From positions 1 through 64,000 of the forward strand of contig NZ_WHNY01000065.1 of NCBI RefSeq assembly GCF_013141695.1: a DNA stretch of 64,000 bases. The letters run 5' to 3'. The notes beneath the pieces were generated by a model. It was not told the DNA's origin. It made no database searches and worked only from the letters and a program-made list of their open reading frames with translations. The stretch's first letter is position 1, and every line of letters starts with the position of its first letter. Of the stretch, positions 28,958 to 38,691 are shown in pieces. The position numbers were made by a program, and so were the translations under genes. Origin of the DNA: Paenibacillus plantarum (lineage in GTDB: Bacteria > Bacillota > Bacilli > Paenibacillales > NBRC-103111).

Positions 28958-30955
28958 TTAGGCGTCAGCTTTCATTTCCATAATCGCGTCACGCAGCTGT
29001 GCTGCACGTTCGAACTGTAGGTTCTTCGCCGCTTCTTTCATCTCCACTTCTAGGCGCTCAATGAGGGATGCTCGATCTTTCTTCGACATCTTAGCACCCT
29101 TCACATCAGCCAGATAGTCGGATTTCTGTTCAGCAACCTTGGTTGCTTCGATCACATCGCGGATTTTCTTGGCAATCGTCTGTGGCGTGATGCCCAATCG
29201 CTCATTGTTTGCTTCCTGTAGGGCGCGGCGTCGATTCGTCTCCGAGATCGCTTTCTCCATGGAATCGGTGATCTTATCCCCGTACATGATGACTCGACCA
29301 TCTGAGTTCCGAGCTGCACGACCAATCGTTTGAATCAACGAACGCTCCGAACGCAGGAAGCCTTCCTTATCTGCATCTAGAATAGCGACCAGTGAAACCT
29401 CTGGTAAATCAAGACCTTCTCGAAGGAGGTTGATCCCGATTAGCACATGGAACGTCCCCAACCGCAAATCTCGCAAAATCTGCATACGTTCAAACGTCTT
29501 AATATCCGAATGCAAATAACGCACCTTAATGCCAATTTCTTTAAAATAATCCGTTAAATCCTCCGACATCTTCTTCGTTAAGGTCGTCACAAGCACACGC
29601 TCATCTTTACGAACACGGTCATGGATCTCAGCGATAAGATCATCAATTTGACCTTTGGTTGGTCGAACCTCGATAATCGGATCCAACAACCCTGTTGGAC
29701 GAATAATTTGTTGAATCATAGTAGGACAATGTTCTAGCTCATAAGGTCCTGGCGTTGCTGATATATATAAAATCTGACTGACTTTCTCTTCGAATTCCTC
29801 GAAACGCAGCGGACGGTTATCCAATGCGGAAGGCAGCCTGAAGCCGTGATCAACTAATACATCTTTCCGTGCTTTATCCCCATTAAACATCGCGCGAATT
29901 TGCGGCAACGTCACGTGGGACTCATCCACCATGAATAGCATGTCGTCTGGGAAATAATCCATCAACGTATACGGGGTTGCCCCACGCTCACGGAATGTTA
30001 GTGGCCCCGAGTAATTCTCGATACCTGAGCAGAAGCCCATCTCTTCCATCATTTCCATGTCATAGCGTGTACGCTGCTCCAATCGCTGTGCTTCCAGAAG
30101 CTTACCTTGCTCCCTCAACTCAGCTAAACGATCCTCAAGCTCTTGACCAATGTTCACGAGCGCGCGCTTCATCGTATCCTCGCCTGTCACGAAGTGAGAT
30201 GCCGGAAAAATCGCGATATGATCGCGTTGGCCAATAATCTCGCCCGTTAGGACATTGATCTCTGTTATTCGCTCAATCTCATCCCCAAATAGCTCAACAC
30301 GAACTGCATGCTCACTGTGCGAAGCTGGGAAAATCTCCACAACATCTCCACGTACACGGAACGTACCGCGAACAAAGTTCATATCATTGCGTTGATACTG
30401 GATATCTACTAGACGATGCAGGATTTCAGTCCGCGATTTCTCCATCCCTACCCGTAACGATAACAGTAAATTACCGTACTCAATTGGTGATCCCAAGCCG
30501 TAAATACACGACACGCTGGCAACAACAATGACGTCACGGCGTTCGAACAAGGAACTTGTCGCCGAGTGACGAAGTTTATCGATTTCTTCATTGATGCTGG
30601 AATCTTTCTCGATGTAAGTGTCGGAGGAGGCAATGTAGGCTTCGGGCTGGTAGTAGTCATAGTAACTAACGAAGTAGGAAACGGCATTATGAGGAAAAAA
30701 CTCTTTGAATTCACTGCACAGTTGTGCGGCTAAGGTTTTATTGTGGGCAATAATCAAGGTTGGTCGGTTTAGTTTCGCTATTACTTGTGCAGCTGTGAAC
30801 GTTTTACCCGTTCCCGTTGCACCGAGCAGCGTCTGATGTTTGTTGCCGGCTTGTATGCTCTGGACGATCTCCTCAATCGCTTGAGGCTGGTCTCCCTGCG
30901 GCAGAAAATCGGATACAAGCTCAAATTTCTTAGAGCTCATGACAAGTTCACTCAT
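28958..30955 (-). CDS. uvrB: Excinuclease ABC subunit B
   Basis: Damage-verifying helicase of the UvrABC nuclease, 665 residues. It has the Walker A motif [10 protein letters not shown], the beta-hairpin region with [34 protein letters not shown], and the C-terminal UvrC-binding UVR domain ([25 protein letters not shown]). ATG 30955 lies 9 bases after GAGGG. It is first in uvrBA behind a sigma-A promoter with a LexA-type operator, so SOS induction is expected, as in B. subtilis. Confidence 0.97.
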   Translation of the reverse strand: MSELVMSSKKFELVSDFLPQGDQPQAIEEIVQSIQAGNKHQTLLGATGTGKTFTAAQVIAKLNRPTLIIAHNKTLAAQLCSEFKEFFPHNAVSYFVSYYDYYQPEAYIASSDTYIEKDSSINEEIDKLRHSATSSLFERRDVIVVASVSCIYGLGSPIEYGNLLLSLRVGMEKSRTEILHRLVDIQYQRNDMNFVRGTFRVRGDVVEIFPASHSEHAVRVELFGDEIERITEINVLTGEIIGQRDHIAIFPASHFVTGEDTMKRALVNIGQELEDRLAELREQGKLLEAQRLEQRTRYDMEMMEEMGFCSGIENYSGPLTFRERGATPYTLMDYFPDDMLFMVDESHVTLPQIRAMFNGDKARKDVLVDHGFRLPSALDNRPLRFEEFEEKVSQILYISATPGPYELEHCPTMIQQIIRPTGLLDPIIEVRPTKGQIDDLIAEIHDRVRKDERVLVTTLTKKMSEDLTDYFKEIGIKVRYLHSDIKTFERMQILRDLRLGTFHVLIGINLLREGLDLPEVSLVAILDADKEGFLRSERSLIQTIGRAARNSDGRVIMYGDKITDSMEKAISETNRRRALQEANNERLGITPQTIAKKIRDVIEATKVAEQKSDYLADVKGAKMSKKDRASLIERLEVEMKEAAKNLQFERAAQLRDAIMEMKADA

Positions 30956-31086
30956 CCATTATCACCCTCATTGTCGAAATAAATCGAACTTTTATCCTAT
31001 AAACTTTCCCAATCGACATTCCGATATAGAAGTCTATGGAACTTTTTCGTACATATATGAAGGATTGCAATATCTATCCAACATAA

Positions 31087-31098
31087 GAATGTTTGTTC
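31087..31098. promoter_or_regulatory. LexA (DinR) SOS box of uvrBA
   Basis: GAATGTTTGTTC on the plus strand (GAACAAACATTC on the minus) matches the Gram-positive SOS box GAAC-N4-GTTC with one change. It sits about 10 bp downstream of the -10, over the expected start of transcription, where a repressor would act. Confidence 0.7.
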
Positions 31099-31108
31099 TC
31101 GTTTTTTC

Positions 31109-31137
31109 ATTATACTATTTTTGAATCATGGATGCAA
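31109..31137 (-). promoter_or_regulatory. Sigma-A promoter of uvrBA
   Basis: On the minus strand TTGCAT (31132-31137), a 17-bp spacer and TATAAT (31109-31114), about 150 bp upstream of the uvrB start. Confidence 0.75.
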
Positions 31138-31226
31138 ACAGCTTTATCTGTTTTAGCCTTATGTAAGGCGGTTTTCCTAAGTTTTTGGACCCTATTCTTT
31201 TTATGATAATTAGGAGTGGTACAGTC

Positions 31227-32018
31227 ATGGATTTGACAACAGTATTAGGATTACTATTAGGACTTGCAGGTTTAATCGGCGGGTACATGTGGGATGGCGG
31301 TCATATCAATTCATTGATCATCCCCAGTGCGATGCTCATCGTTTTCGGCGGAACCTTCGGTGCAGTCGCCGTTAGTTTCCCTGGCTCTATTTTAGCCAAA
31401 ATTCCTAAAGCACTCGGCATTGCCTTTATGCAAGTCAAACGAGATCCCGCAGCAACCATTAACGAAATTGTCGATATGGCCTCTGTCGCTCGTCGCGAAG
31501 GCGTACTTGCCTTAGAGCAACGCGCTCAAGAGCACGAGAACCCGTTCCTGAAGGACGGATTGCTCATGGTCGTAGACGGAACCGATCCCGAACTCACAAG
31601 GCAAATTCTGGAACTGGAAATGGACGCCATCGAACATCAAGTTAATAATATGTCGAAGGTATTCGAAGCCGGAGGCGGATATGCACCAACGATGGGGATT
31701 ATCGGTACGGTTATGGGACTTATCCACGTTCTCGGAAATCTAGATGATCCCTCTTCCCTTGGCCCAGCGATTGCCGTTGCATTCACAGCTACTCTCTATG
31801 GTGTTATGAGCGCCAACTTAGTTTATTTGCCCATCGCTAACAAAATCAAAGTCCGTGGTAAAGAAATGGTCAATGAAATGGAACTCATGTTAGAAGGCAT
31901 CCTTGCCTTGCAAGCTGGGGAAAACCCGCAATTGATTAAGAAAAAACTGAACTCCTTCCTCCATGATAAATCGAAAAAAGCCGTAGAGGAGGTTGATGTG
32001 AATGGCGAGGCGCAGTAA
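31227..32018 (+). CDS. motA: Flagellar stator protein MotA
   Basis: Stator subunit that couples ion flow to flagellar rotation. It has 263 residues with four membrane helices; the cytoplasmic loop (KRDPAATINEIVDMASVARREGVLALE) and the helix 3-4 region (GGYAPTMGIIGTVMGLIHVL; GVMSANLVYLPIANKIK) match the family. ATG 31227 follows AGGAGT by 9 bases; the longer frame from 31185 lacks a site. It overlaps motB by 17 bp. No sigma-D promoter was found upstream. Confidence 0.95.
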   Translation: MDLTTVLGLLLGLAGLIGGYMWDGGHINSLIIPSAMLIVFGGTFGAVAVSFPGSILAKIPKALGIAFMQVKRDPAATINEIVDMASVARREGVLALEQRAQEHENPFLKDGLLMVVDGTDPELTRQILELEMDAIEHQVNNMSKVFEAGGGYAPTMGIIGTVMGLIHVLGNLDDPSSLGPAIAVAFTATLYGVMSANLVYLPIANKIKVRGKEMVNEMELMLEGILALQAGENPQLIKKKLNSFLHDKSKKAVEEVDVNGEAQ

Positions 32019-32823
32019 GAAGCAAGAAGAGCATGTTAATCATGAAAGATGGCTCATTACTTACGCCGACTTAATTACGCTGCTGCTCGTATTTTTCATT
32101 ATTATGTATGCGATGAGTAAAGTGGATGTTCAAAAGTATGCCGTTTTGGCGCAAGCCTTAAACCTACAATTCCAAAAAGCTGACTCTATCTTAGATAAAA
32201 ACCATGGTATCAGCGGCTCAATGACCCCTAAGCAAGGGGACGCAGACAGCAAAGATAAGGATTTAACGCATCAGAATCAGGATGATCAGAAAGAAGAGCA
32301 TGACAAGACGAAGACGGAAGACAGCGAGAAAGAAAAGCGCGAGAAAGAGCTTCAAGATCTTTTGAAACAAGTACAAGCCTATATTAAGGATCAAAATTTA
32401 GAGGCACAAGTGTCCGCCAGTGATACGGAACGCGGTGTGGCGATCACGCTCAATGACTTATTCTTATTCGATTTGGGAAAAGCTGATCTGAAGGCGCCGT
32501 CGTTCCCGATTCTGCAAAAGCTGGCTTCGCTCTTTCCAACTTTGAAGAGTAAAGTTAGCATCGAAGGACATACGGACGATTTACCCCTTGCACCAGGCTC
32601 TCCCTATAAGGATAACTGGGGACTATCGTTTGCCCGTTCTCTTTCTGTTCTTCGCTATTTCAGCGATACGGCTAATTTGGATGATCACAAATTCATCGCC
32701 ACCGCCTATGCGGATACGATGCCCCAAGTGGCCAATTCCAGCGATGCAAATCGCAGCAAAAATCGCCGCGTGGAGATCATTGTCTTGCGGAACGATATTG
32801 CACCAACGACCCCAGTCCATTAA
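32002..32823 (+). CDS. motB: Flagellar stator protein MotB
   Basis: Partner of MotA that anchors the stator to peptidoglycan. It has 273 residues: a membrane helix carrying the ion-conducting aspartate (YADLITLLLVFFIIMYAMS), a highly charged linker (about 70-125, rich in Asp, Lys, Glu and Gln), and a C-terminal OmpA-like domain (IEGHTDDLPL ... NRRVEIIVL). The ATG is 9 bases after GGAGG inside the end of motA. The choice of H+ or Na+ cannot be settled from the sequence. A terminator follows at once. Confidence 0.95.
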   Translation: MARRSKKQEEHVNHERWLITYADLITLLLVFFIIMYAMSKVDVQKYAVLAQALNLQFQKADSILDKNHGISGSMTPKQGDADSKDKDLTHQNQDDQKEEHDKTKTEDSEKEKREKELQDLLKQVQAYIKDQNLEAQVSASDTERGVAITLNDLFLFDLGKADLKAPSFPILQKLASLFPTLKSKVSIEGHTDDLPLAPGSPYKDNWGLSFARSLSVLRYFSDTANLDDHKFIATAYADTMPQVANSSDANRSKNRRVEIIVLRNDIAPTTPVH

Positions 32824-32841
32824 TTCGTCTGGACGCATAGA

Positions 32842-32880
32842 AGCCCTATTTCCACGTTTGTGGAGGTAGGGCTTTGTTGT
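32842..32880 (+). terminator. Terminator of motAB
   Basis: A 13-bp stem (32842-32854 with 32861-32873, two G-U pairs), then TTGTTGTTG. Confidence 0.75.
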
Positions 32881-33001
32881 TGTGGTGGGTTGGGGTTGGG
32901 GTGGTTGTTATTGTGGTTGTTCGTGTTTCATGCATTATCTTGTTCGTGCTTTGCCTTCACGCTTTGGCATGTTCACGTCTCAGTAGCTGTGCCGCTATTA
33001 G

Positions 33002-33192
33002 TAACTGTAAAAACTCCAGCTATTTCGGCCATTTCTCCCTCCAAAATCAAAATAACTGGATAACACGTAGTTAATTCTCCCCTTTCCATTCCATCTGAGC
33101 TAAATAGGGAAATTTAACTGTAGGAAATCCATCTATTGTCCGAACTGCGCCAAAACAAGCCGATTTAACTACATAAAATCCAGCTATTCACC
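33002..33192 (+). repeat. Dispersed intergenic repeat units (copy 2)
   Basis: TAACTGnA ... TCCAGCTATT-type units start at about 33002, 33053, 33115 and 33166, spaced 51, 62 and 51 bp. They match the units at 12971-13112. The surrounding 32881-33235 contains no supportable gene. Its low-complexity GTTGTGGTTG stretch at 32876-32925 is probably slippage. Confidence 0.55.
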
Positions 33193-33235
33193 TAACAACC
33201 GCTGATGCGTAGTCGTAGCACGACGAACATTGAAT

Positions 33236-33288
33236 ATAAAAAAGAGCCATCCTCACCCGTAGTTACCACTACGCATGAGGACAACTCT
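33236..33288 (-). terminator. Terminator after the minJ-like gene
   Basis: A branched stem (CCTCA/TGAGG and CGTAGT/ACTACG segments, outer AGAG/CTCT), followed on the minus strand by TTTTTTAT. Confidence 0.7.
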
Positions 33289-33290
33289 TC

Positions 33291-34574
33291 TCACATTGAC
33301 TTTGTCGAGTCATTCGGCAATAAGCCCGTTAATTTGCTTCGCAGATAGCTAAACAAGTGCATCGGACGCTGCTCCAAGAAGTACAGCACATCCTGATCCG
33401 GTGCCAGTAGAATGCCCAGTTGATGATGCTCACCGGCAAAAATCCCCCGCTTCAGGAAGCGAACCTCCCCTTGATCATTCAGCACTTCCAGTCTGCAGAA
33501 AGCTGAATTGAGGCTCATGGCCGCATGTAGATCCGTTTTCGTCTTAATTTTGTATCCATTAACTTTGTGGATGATCTCCCCAACGCTGATTCCTAACCCC
33601 TGAGCAGGACTGTTCGGAACAACGGATAGCACCATAAGCCCGCGCTCCGAGTGGATGTAGAAGGGCGTCTGCTTCGCTTCTACCCACCGGTTGTAGAGCA
33701 GCAGCCCTTCATGAAGGGCTATGCTAAGAATTGCGACAATCAGCACCATTGGCGTCCAGTAGTGGGCAGCAACGGCTGTGCCTAGCAGAACGAGCCCGTA
33801 CACATAGAGCAGCTTAGCGCTGAAGCGTGCCTGTCTCTTCGGCAGCTTCGAAATCGTCAACTCCGTGAAGCCGATCATGGCCGGGAATGCGAGCATCGTC
33901 CAGCCTGCGCCTAAGTTAGGGTCGAACAACGTTGGCCACGGCAAGCCCAGTTCACTGCCTCCAGCCATCGGCACTAGGAGAAACAGAGGGACTGGCCAAA
34001 AGCCCTGCAACTGCTGTGCGCCAATCATTTGCCCGCGCTTCCCTTCGAGGAACAGAGGAGTCGCCATTCGCGCACCTTGGAAACCAACGAGCACGCCCTC
34101 CAAGAGATGAAGCACGCCTACTATGACAAGCAGCGATGGGATATCTGCGCTTGCAATGGTCTCGAGAAACGTGTAAGACTCACGTAAACTCTCTGCATTA
34201 GGAAACCAAGAGAAGATCACTTGGGCAATTCCTAGAATCCCTACTGCATAAGCTAAGCATAGGAATCGTATGCGGAATATCATCAGTACGACGGTGATAA
34301 TCCAGAGCACAATCACGACATTCAGTTGGATGTTTACTCCGACGAAAAGGAGCAGAACGGAGGCTCCTAGCCCGCCTAACCAGCCCCATAGCACCACGCG
34401 CCACGTTTCATTCAACAAGGAATGAAGCCGCGTGTGAAACAACTTGCGTTCTAATTGGATTTGCTTCCTGTAATGTAACACGATAAAAACAATACCTATA
34501 TAGTAGAAAGGATTCGTAAACAACTGCCCCACAGCCAGCAGCATTCTGTCCAATAATTGAAACCACACATCCAT
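33291..34574 (-). CDS. minJ: PDZ-domain membrane protein, MinJ-like
   Basis: A 427-residue protein with several membrane helices in its first 290 residues and a C-terminal PDZ domain (GLMVLSVVPNSPAQGLGISVGEIIHKVNGYKIKT region). In B. subtilis, MinJ has the same plan, lies next to ctpB and ftsEX, and bridges DivIVA to MinD at division sites. The call rests on this architecture and the matching gene order. A terminator for ctpB lies just upstream of its start, so it probably has its own promoter or depends on read-through. Which other division proteins it contacts cannot be seen. Confidence 0.75.
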   Translation of the reverse strand: MDVWFQLLDRMLLAVGQLFTNPFYYIGIVFIVLHYRKQIQLERKLFHTRLHSLLNETWRVVLWGWLGGLGASVLLLFVGVNIQLNVVIVLWIITVVLMIFRIRFLCLAYAVGILGIAQVIFSWFPNAESLRESYTFLETIASADIPSLLVIVGVLHLLEGVLVGFQGARMATPLFLEGKRGQMIGAQQLQGFWPVPLFLLVPMAGGSELGLPWPTLFDPNLGAGWTMLAFPAMIGFTELTISKLPKRQARFSAKLLYVYGLVLLGTAVAAHYWTPMVLIVAILSIALHEGLLLYNRWVEAKQTPFYIHSERGLMVLSVVPNSPAQGLGISVGEIIHKVNGYKIKTKTDLHAAMSLNSAFCRLEVLNDQGEVRFLKRGIFAGEHHQLGILLAPDQDVLYFLEQRPMHLFSYLRSKLTGLLPNDSTKSM

Positions 34575-34591
34575 ACGAATCTAGGCTCCTT

Positions 34592-34628
34592 GAAAAAGAA
34601 ATAGGAAGGCTGCCTAAGCAACCTTCCT
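34592..34628 (-). terminator. Terminator of the ctpB-like gene
   Basis: An 11-bp stem with one mismatch (34603-34613 with 34618-34628), loop CTAA, then TATTTCTTTTTC on the minus strand. Confidence 0.78.
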
Positions 34629-34694
34629 ACTCTATTTCGACTGTGAAAGCTTATTTCCTGCCCGCTTCGCACAATTTCCATTAACTAACGGTTA

Positions 34695-36158
34695 TTATTT
34701 CCCAAGCTGCTTCTGAATTTGAAAGACAGCTGCTTTCAATTGCGAGTCATTCTTCGGATCACGAATTTGCGCTAAAATCGCTTTTTCGATTTTGGCCGCT
34801 GTTTCCGTATCAACTTCGCCGGTCACCGGCAAATCGTTGGTCCGTTGGAACGCTTTAACCGCGAGAGCCGTTTTATCGTTGAAATAGCCATCTGTTCGCT
34901 CCGGATTGAAACCAATACCAGCAAGCATCAACTGCAAATTCTTCACATCATCGCTGTTGTTGTCTAGTTTCAACACCTCTTTCTTCGAAAGCGGTGCTGC
35001 TTTGAAATAGGCTGGTTGCTCGATCGGGATATCCGGCGTAATGCCTTTTTTGTGAATCCAGTTGCCATTTGGCGTTAGCCATTTGTAGACGGTCATCTTA
35101 ATGTTGCTGCCATCGCCCATTTCCTTCTCGAACGTCACTTGAACGGTGCCTTTACCGTAGGACGTTTCACCAACAATCTTACTGCCTACTGCTTCTTGGA
35201 ATGCGCCTGCAAGAATCTCCGATGCGCTGGCACTTCCTTTATTAATCAACACGGTAACTGGATAGTTCTTACCTTTACCTGTAGAAGGTGTTGGCTCACG
35301 TTTGCCGTCCCGATTCTCCACTTGGAGAATGGAAGCGCCACTCTTCACGAATGGATTTACAATATCGACAACGACATTCAATAGACCGCCTGGATCATTA
35401 CGAACATCGATGACGAGTCCCTTCATCCCTTTAGCCTCTAAGTTTTTCAACTCTTCAGCAAAACGAACGGCTGTGTTCGAGGAGAACTGACGAATCTCGA
35501 TCTTGCCAATCTGATCCTGCATCATTTCACCGTAGACTGTTTCAACGTCAATATTGTCTCGAACCACGATGACTTGAACCGGATCCCCTGTTCCTTGACG
35601 GAGTAAATCCAGCTTAGCTTGCGTGCCCTTCGGTCCGCGGATTTTCATGACGGCTTGATTCAAGGTAAGCCCGTCCAATTTATCGCCATTCACAGAAAGG
35701 ACAACATCTTTGGATTGAATGCCTGCTTTCTCGGCAGGTGAACCTTTAATCGGTGATACAATGACGAATTTACCCTCCTCTAGCGATACCTCAGCCCCGA
35801 TGCCTTGGAAAGAGGACGTAATGCTCTCATCGAATTGTTTGGCTTCCTTCTGATCCATATAAACGGAAAAAGGATCCTCTAATGATTCCAACATCCCATT
35901 AATAGCTCCGTTAACCAATTGATCATGATCAGGTTGTTTCAAATATTTGCTTTCAATTAGCTGAAACGTTGTTGCGATCTTGCTTAAATCCTTACTCGAA
36001 AGACCAGACGAAGCGGATACAGAGGTAGCTGAACCTCCTGTTGATTGCTCCTTCTGTCCCCAAGTAAAGGAGGGATCTACAATCGTTAATGTGACGATAC
36101 TGCTTGCAAACATAGCTAACAGAACAAATACAATGACCGTGCGACCTTTGAATTGCAA
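34695..36158 (-). CDS. ctpB: C-terminal processing peptidase, CtpB-like (S41)
   Basis: A secreted, membrane-anchored serine protease of 487 residues. It has an N-terminal signal-anchor helix (VIVFVLLAMFASSIVTLTIV), a PDZ domain (about 95-180, SPAEKAGIQSKDVVLSVNG), the S41 core with catalytic Ser in GSASASEI and Lys in SYGKGTVQ, and a C-terminal peptidoglycan-binding domain (LQLMLAGIGFNPERTDGYF). In B. subtilis CtpB cleaves SpoIVFA during sporulation; the neighbourhood (ftsEX, minJ) is conserved. The start is taken as TTG 36158 after AGGCGG; an upstream GTG is out of frame. Confidence 0.88.
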   Translation of the reverse strand: MQFKGRTVIVFVLLAMFASSIVTLTIVDPSFTWGQKEQSTGGSATSVSASSGLSSKDLSKIATTFQLIESKYLKQPDHDQLVNGAINGMLESLEDPFSVYMDQKEAKQFDESITSSFQGIGAEVSLEEGKFVIVSPIKGSPAEKAGIQSKDVVLSVNGDKLDGLTLNQAVMKIRGPKGTQAKLDLLRQGTGDPVQVIVVRDNIDVETVYGEMMQDQIGKIEIRQFSSNTAVRFAEELKNLEAKGMKGLVIDVRNDPGGLLNVVVDIVNPFVKSGASILQVENRDGKREPTPSTGKGKNYPVTVLINKGSASASEILAGAFQEAVGSKIVGETSYGKGTVQVTFEKEMGDGSNIKMTVYKWLTPNGNWIHKKGITPDIPIEQPAYFKAAPLSKKEVLKLDNNSDDVKNLQLMLAGIGFNPERTDGYFNDKTALAVKAFQRTNDLPVTGEVDTETAAKIEKAILAQIRDPKNDSQLKAAVFQIQKQLGK

Positions 36159-36238
36159 AACCGATTCACCGCCTTTTTCCTAAAACCGAATTTGAGTTGG
36201 CCTGATTGTAGTATATGACAAGCCATACCCCTTTTATG

Positions 36239-36257
36239 AAAAAACCTCTTATCGAGG
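36239..36257 (-). terminator. Possible short terminator after the EnvC-like gene
   Basis: CCTC-GATAA-GAGG followed by six T residues on the minus strand. The four-base stem makes it weak. Confidence 0.4.
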
Positions 36258-36400
36258 GTATTCTTGGAAGAACGACCGCGTTTAAAGAGGAGAGACTTTG
36301 GTCTCTGACCAAAGATCCCTATATATGGTTTTATCGCCAATAAGAAAGCTGTTTCCGGTAAGCGAAAACTTAAGCTCTCTTATGTGGTAACCAGTTTGTC

Positions 36401-37594
36401 CTATCGAAGGAACGGTTTAGGATCGGTAGGCACTTCATTTTTCCTAACTTCAAAATGCAAGTGATTACCCGTCGACTGTCCTGTGGAGCCCACGCCAGCA
36501 ATTTTCTGGCCGCGCTTCACGACATCGCCTACTTTCACATAAATCCCATCGTTCATAATATGACCATATAACGTCCACAGACCATTCCCGTGATCCACGA
36601 TGACACAATTCCCGTAACCGTTCATCCACGAAGCATAAATAACAGAGCCATTCTCCGCAGCAAGAATTGGTGTGCCTTTCGCTGTACCCAAGTCAATCCC
36701 TTTATGATTCTCAGCTCGCCCTGTAACGGGATTAATCCGCGCTATGAAATCGGAGGTCATTGGCGCTTGTACAGTCAAAGGATATCCAAGCTTACCGCCC
36801 GAATAAGTAAACGGTGATTTCGCATTCTCTGCTGCCCGCTTCTTCGCTTGCAAATCCGCCTCTTGCTTCGCCAGCTGCGTGATCATTCGGTCGCTTTCTT
36901 CCGAAATATCCTCGAGCTCTCTCTCCTGCTTGGAAAGGGAAGCGATCTTCACTTCTTTCGCTTTTTCCTTCGCTTGCAGATCGTCACGCAAGGCATCTGC
37001 TTCCGCATAAAGCCCCTTCACGTTCTCAAGCTGCTTCTCGGTATCTGCCTTCTTCAGCATAACCGTTTCTTTGTCTTTCATATTCGACTCTAGTATTTCT
37101 TTGTCTTGATTGACGATAGATTTCAAGGCTTCGACTCGATTCAAAAAGTCAGAGAAGCTCGTTGCACTCAACACCACGTCCATATAGGAAACGAAACCGT
37201 TCATATACATCAAGCGAACGCGGGATTTCAACATATTATCACGGCTCTCTACACGAGCCTCGGCTTCATCCAACTGCTTAGCGCTCGCTTCCAGGGCGTT
37301 CGACACTTGATCAATTTGTTCATTAAGCTGCGTCAGCTTTTTGCTTGCCTCATTCACCTGGCTGACAAGGGCATTCATATCCTTCGTTGTCTGATCCTTC
37401 TCGGATTGAACTTTCGTGATTTGACTTTGGGCGCTATTGGCCTTCTGCTGCGCTTCCGCCTTCTGCTTTTTAAGCTGCGTCAACTGCTGGTCGATCTTGT
37501 CCGTTGCCGAAGCGGCATAGCTAGCTGCATGAGGTATAGTCAGCGATATCGCCATACCTAATGTTAATACGACAGGTAGAATCTTCTTCTTCAA
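36401..37594 (-). CDS. EnvC-like coiled-coil M23 peptidoglycan hydrolase
   Basis: A 397-residue secreted protein: signal peptide (LPVVLTLGMAISLTIPHAASYA), a long coiled coil (about 30-265, rich in Lys, Gln, Glu, Ala), then a LytM/M23 domain. The zinc and catalytic residues are present (NHKGIDLG, LYGHI, HLHFE), so it may itself cut peptidoglycan, unlike the degenerate E. coli EnvC. It lies directly downstream of ftsEX on the same strand; FtsEX elsewhere controls coiled-coil hydrolases (EnvC, PcsB, CwlO). TTG 37594 is 8 bases after GGGGAGG. Confidence 0.88.
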   Translation of the reverse strand: MKKKILPVVLTLGMAISLTIPHAASYAASATDKIDQQLTQLKKQKAEAQQKANSAQSQITKVQSEKDQTTKDMNALVSQVNEASKKLTQLNEQIDQVSNALEASAKQLDEAEARVESRDNMLKSRVRLMYMNGFVSYMDVVLSATSFSDFLNRVEALKSIVNQDKEILESNMKDKETVMLKKADTEKQLENVKGLYAEADALRDDLQAKEKAKEVKIASLSKQERELEDISEESDRMITQLAKQEADLQAKKRAAENAKSPFTYSGGKLGYPLTVQAPMTSDFIARINPVTGRAENHKGIDLGTAKGTPILAAENGSVIYASWMNGYGNCVIVDHGNGLWTLYGHIMNDGIYVKVGDVVKRGQKIAGVGSTGQSTGNHLHFEVRKNEVPTDPKPFLR

Positions 37595-37773
37595 GCACGT
37601 AGCCTCCCCATTTTCAAGCGATTAATGCTGCATGTATGGTTTGAATCTCTTACGTTCTGAGTCTAGGAATCTATACTTATAGAAATCTATGAATCTTTGA
37701 AAATGAAAAAACGAGGAATAGATGAAAAGGAGGCAAGAGGAACACTCTGCCCCAGTTTTCATTCAAGGTTTCC

Positions 37774-38691
37774 TTAAACGCGTAGGAACTTGCGAACGGA
37801 AATGAGGGAACCCCATACCCCAATCACGATCCCTAAACCGATCAACAATACAGTCAACGTTGGTGCAATATCTTCAAATGGTGTTAATTTAATCATCAAT
37901 AAATTCAAATTCAAGGAGCTCAAATTCAGCAATTTCCAGTAGCCAGCAAGAATAATGGCAGTTGGGACAGCCGAACCAATAAGTCCGAGTAACGCACCTT
38001 CAATGAAAAACGGCCAACGAATAAACGAATTCGTCGCACCCACGAGCTTCATAATCGAAATCTCTCGTTTTCTTGCCAAAATCGTAACTTTGATCGTATT
38101 TGCAATCAGGAATACCGCTGTAAAGGAAAGCAAAATAACGATACCAATGCCAATCCAACGTGCAATCTTCGTCACTTTAAACAACGCTTCCACAGTTCCT
38201 TTACCGTAGTTCACTTTGTAAATAGGCTTAGGATCTTTGCCAACGTTAAGCGCTGAGATCTGGTCAGCTACAACCGCGACATTCCGAGGATCATCCACTT
38301 CGATCGTGAACGCATCGTTCAGCGGATTATTGTCCCCCTCGAAACCATCTAAGAGAGCCTTCCCGCTATCGCCAAGCTTTTCGCGTAAGTAGACAAGTCC
38401 CTCTTCCTTCGAAACGAATTTAATCGTTTTCACTTCAGGGATCGCCTTGATTTGCGTTTCGAGCGCTGTGATTTGATCCTGAGCGGTGTTTACCTCCAGG
38501 TACACGTTGATCTCAACCTGTTGCTCAATTTGCGTAGCTACATCATTCACATTTAAGGTGATAAGTACAAAAATACCAAGAATAAATAGGGAAATTGCGA
38601 TGGAGCTAATCGACGCGAACGTCATCCAACCATTTCGCACGACATTTTTCGTACCTTCTCGTAGATGTCGAGAAGCTGTACTAATCTTCAT
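37774..38691 (-). CDS. ftsX: Cell division ABC permease FtsX
   Basis: A 305-residue FtsX with four membrane helices and a large extracytoplasmic loop after the first (EVNTAQDQITALETQIK ... FVSKEEGLVYLREKLG), the part that contacts a peptidoglycan hydrolase. ATG 38691 is 9 bases after GGGGGG and overlaps the end of ftsE. ATG 38697 is too close to that site, and the longer frame from 38745 would run inside ftsE. Its partner hydrolase is probably the next gene, the EnvC-like protein. Confidence 0.95.
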   Translation of the reverse strand: MKISTASRHLREGTKNVVRNGWMTFASISSIAISLFILGIFVLITLNVNDVATQIEQQVEINVYLEVNTAQDQITALETQIKAIPEVKTIKFVSKEEGLVYLREKLGDSGKALLDGFEGDNNPLNDAFTIEVDDPRNVAVVADQISALNVGKDPKPIYKVNYGKGTVEALFKVTKIARWIGIGIVILLSFTAVFLIANTIKVTILARKREISIMKLVGATNSFIRWPFFIEGALLGLIGSAVPTAIILAGYWKLLNLSSLNLNLLMIKLTPFEDIAPTLTVLLIGLGIVIGVWGSLISVRKFLRV

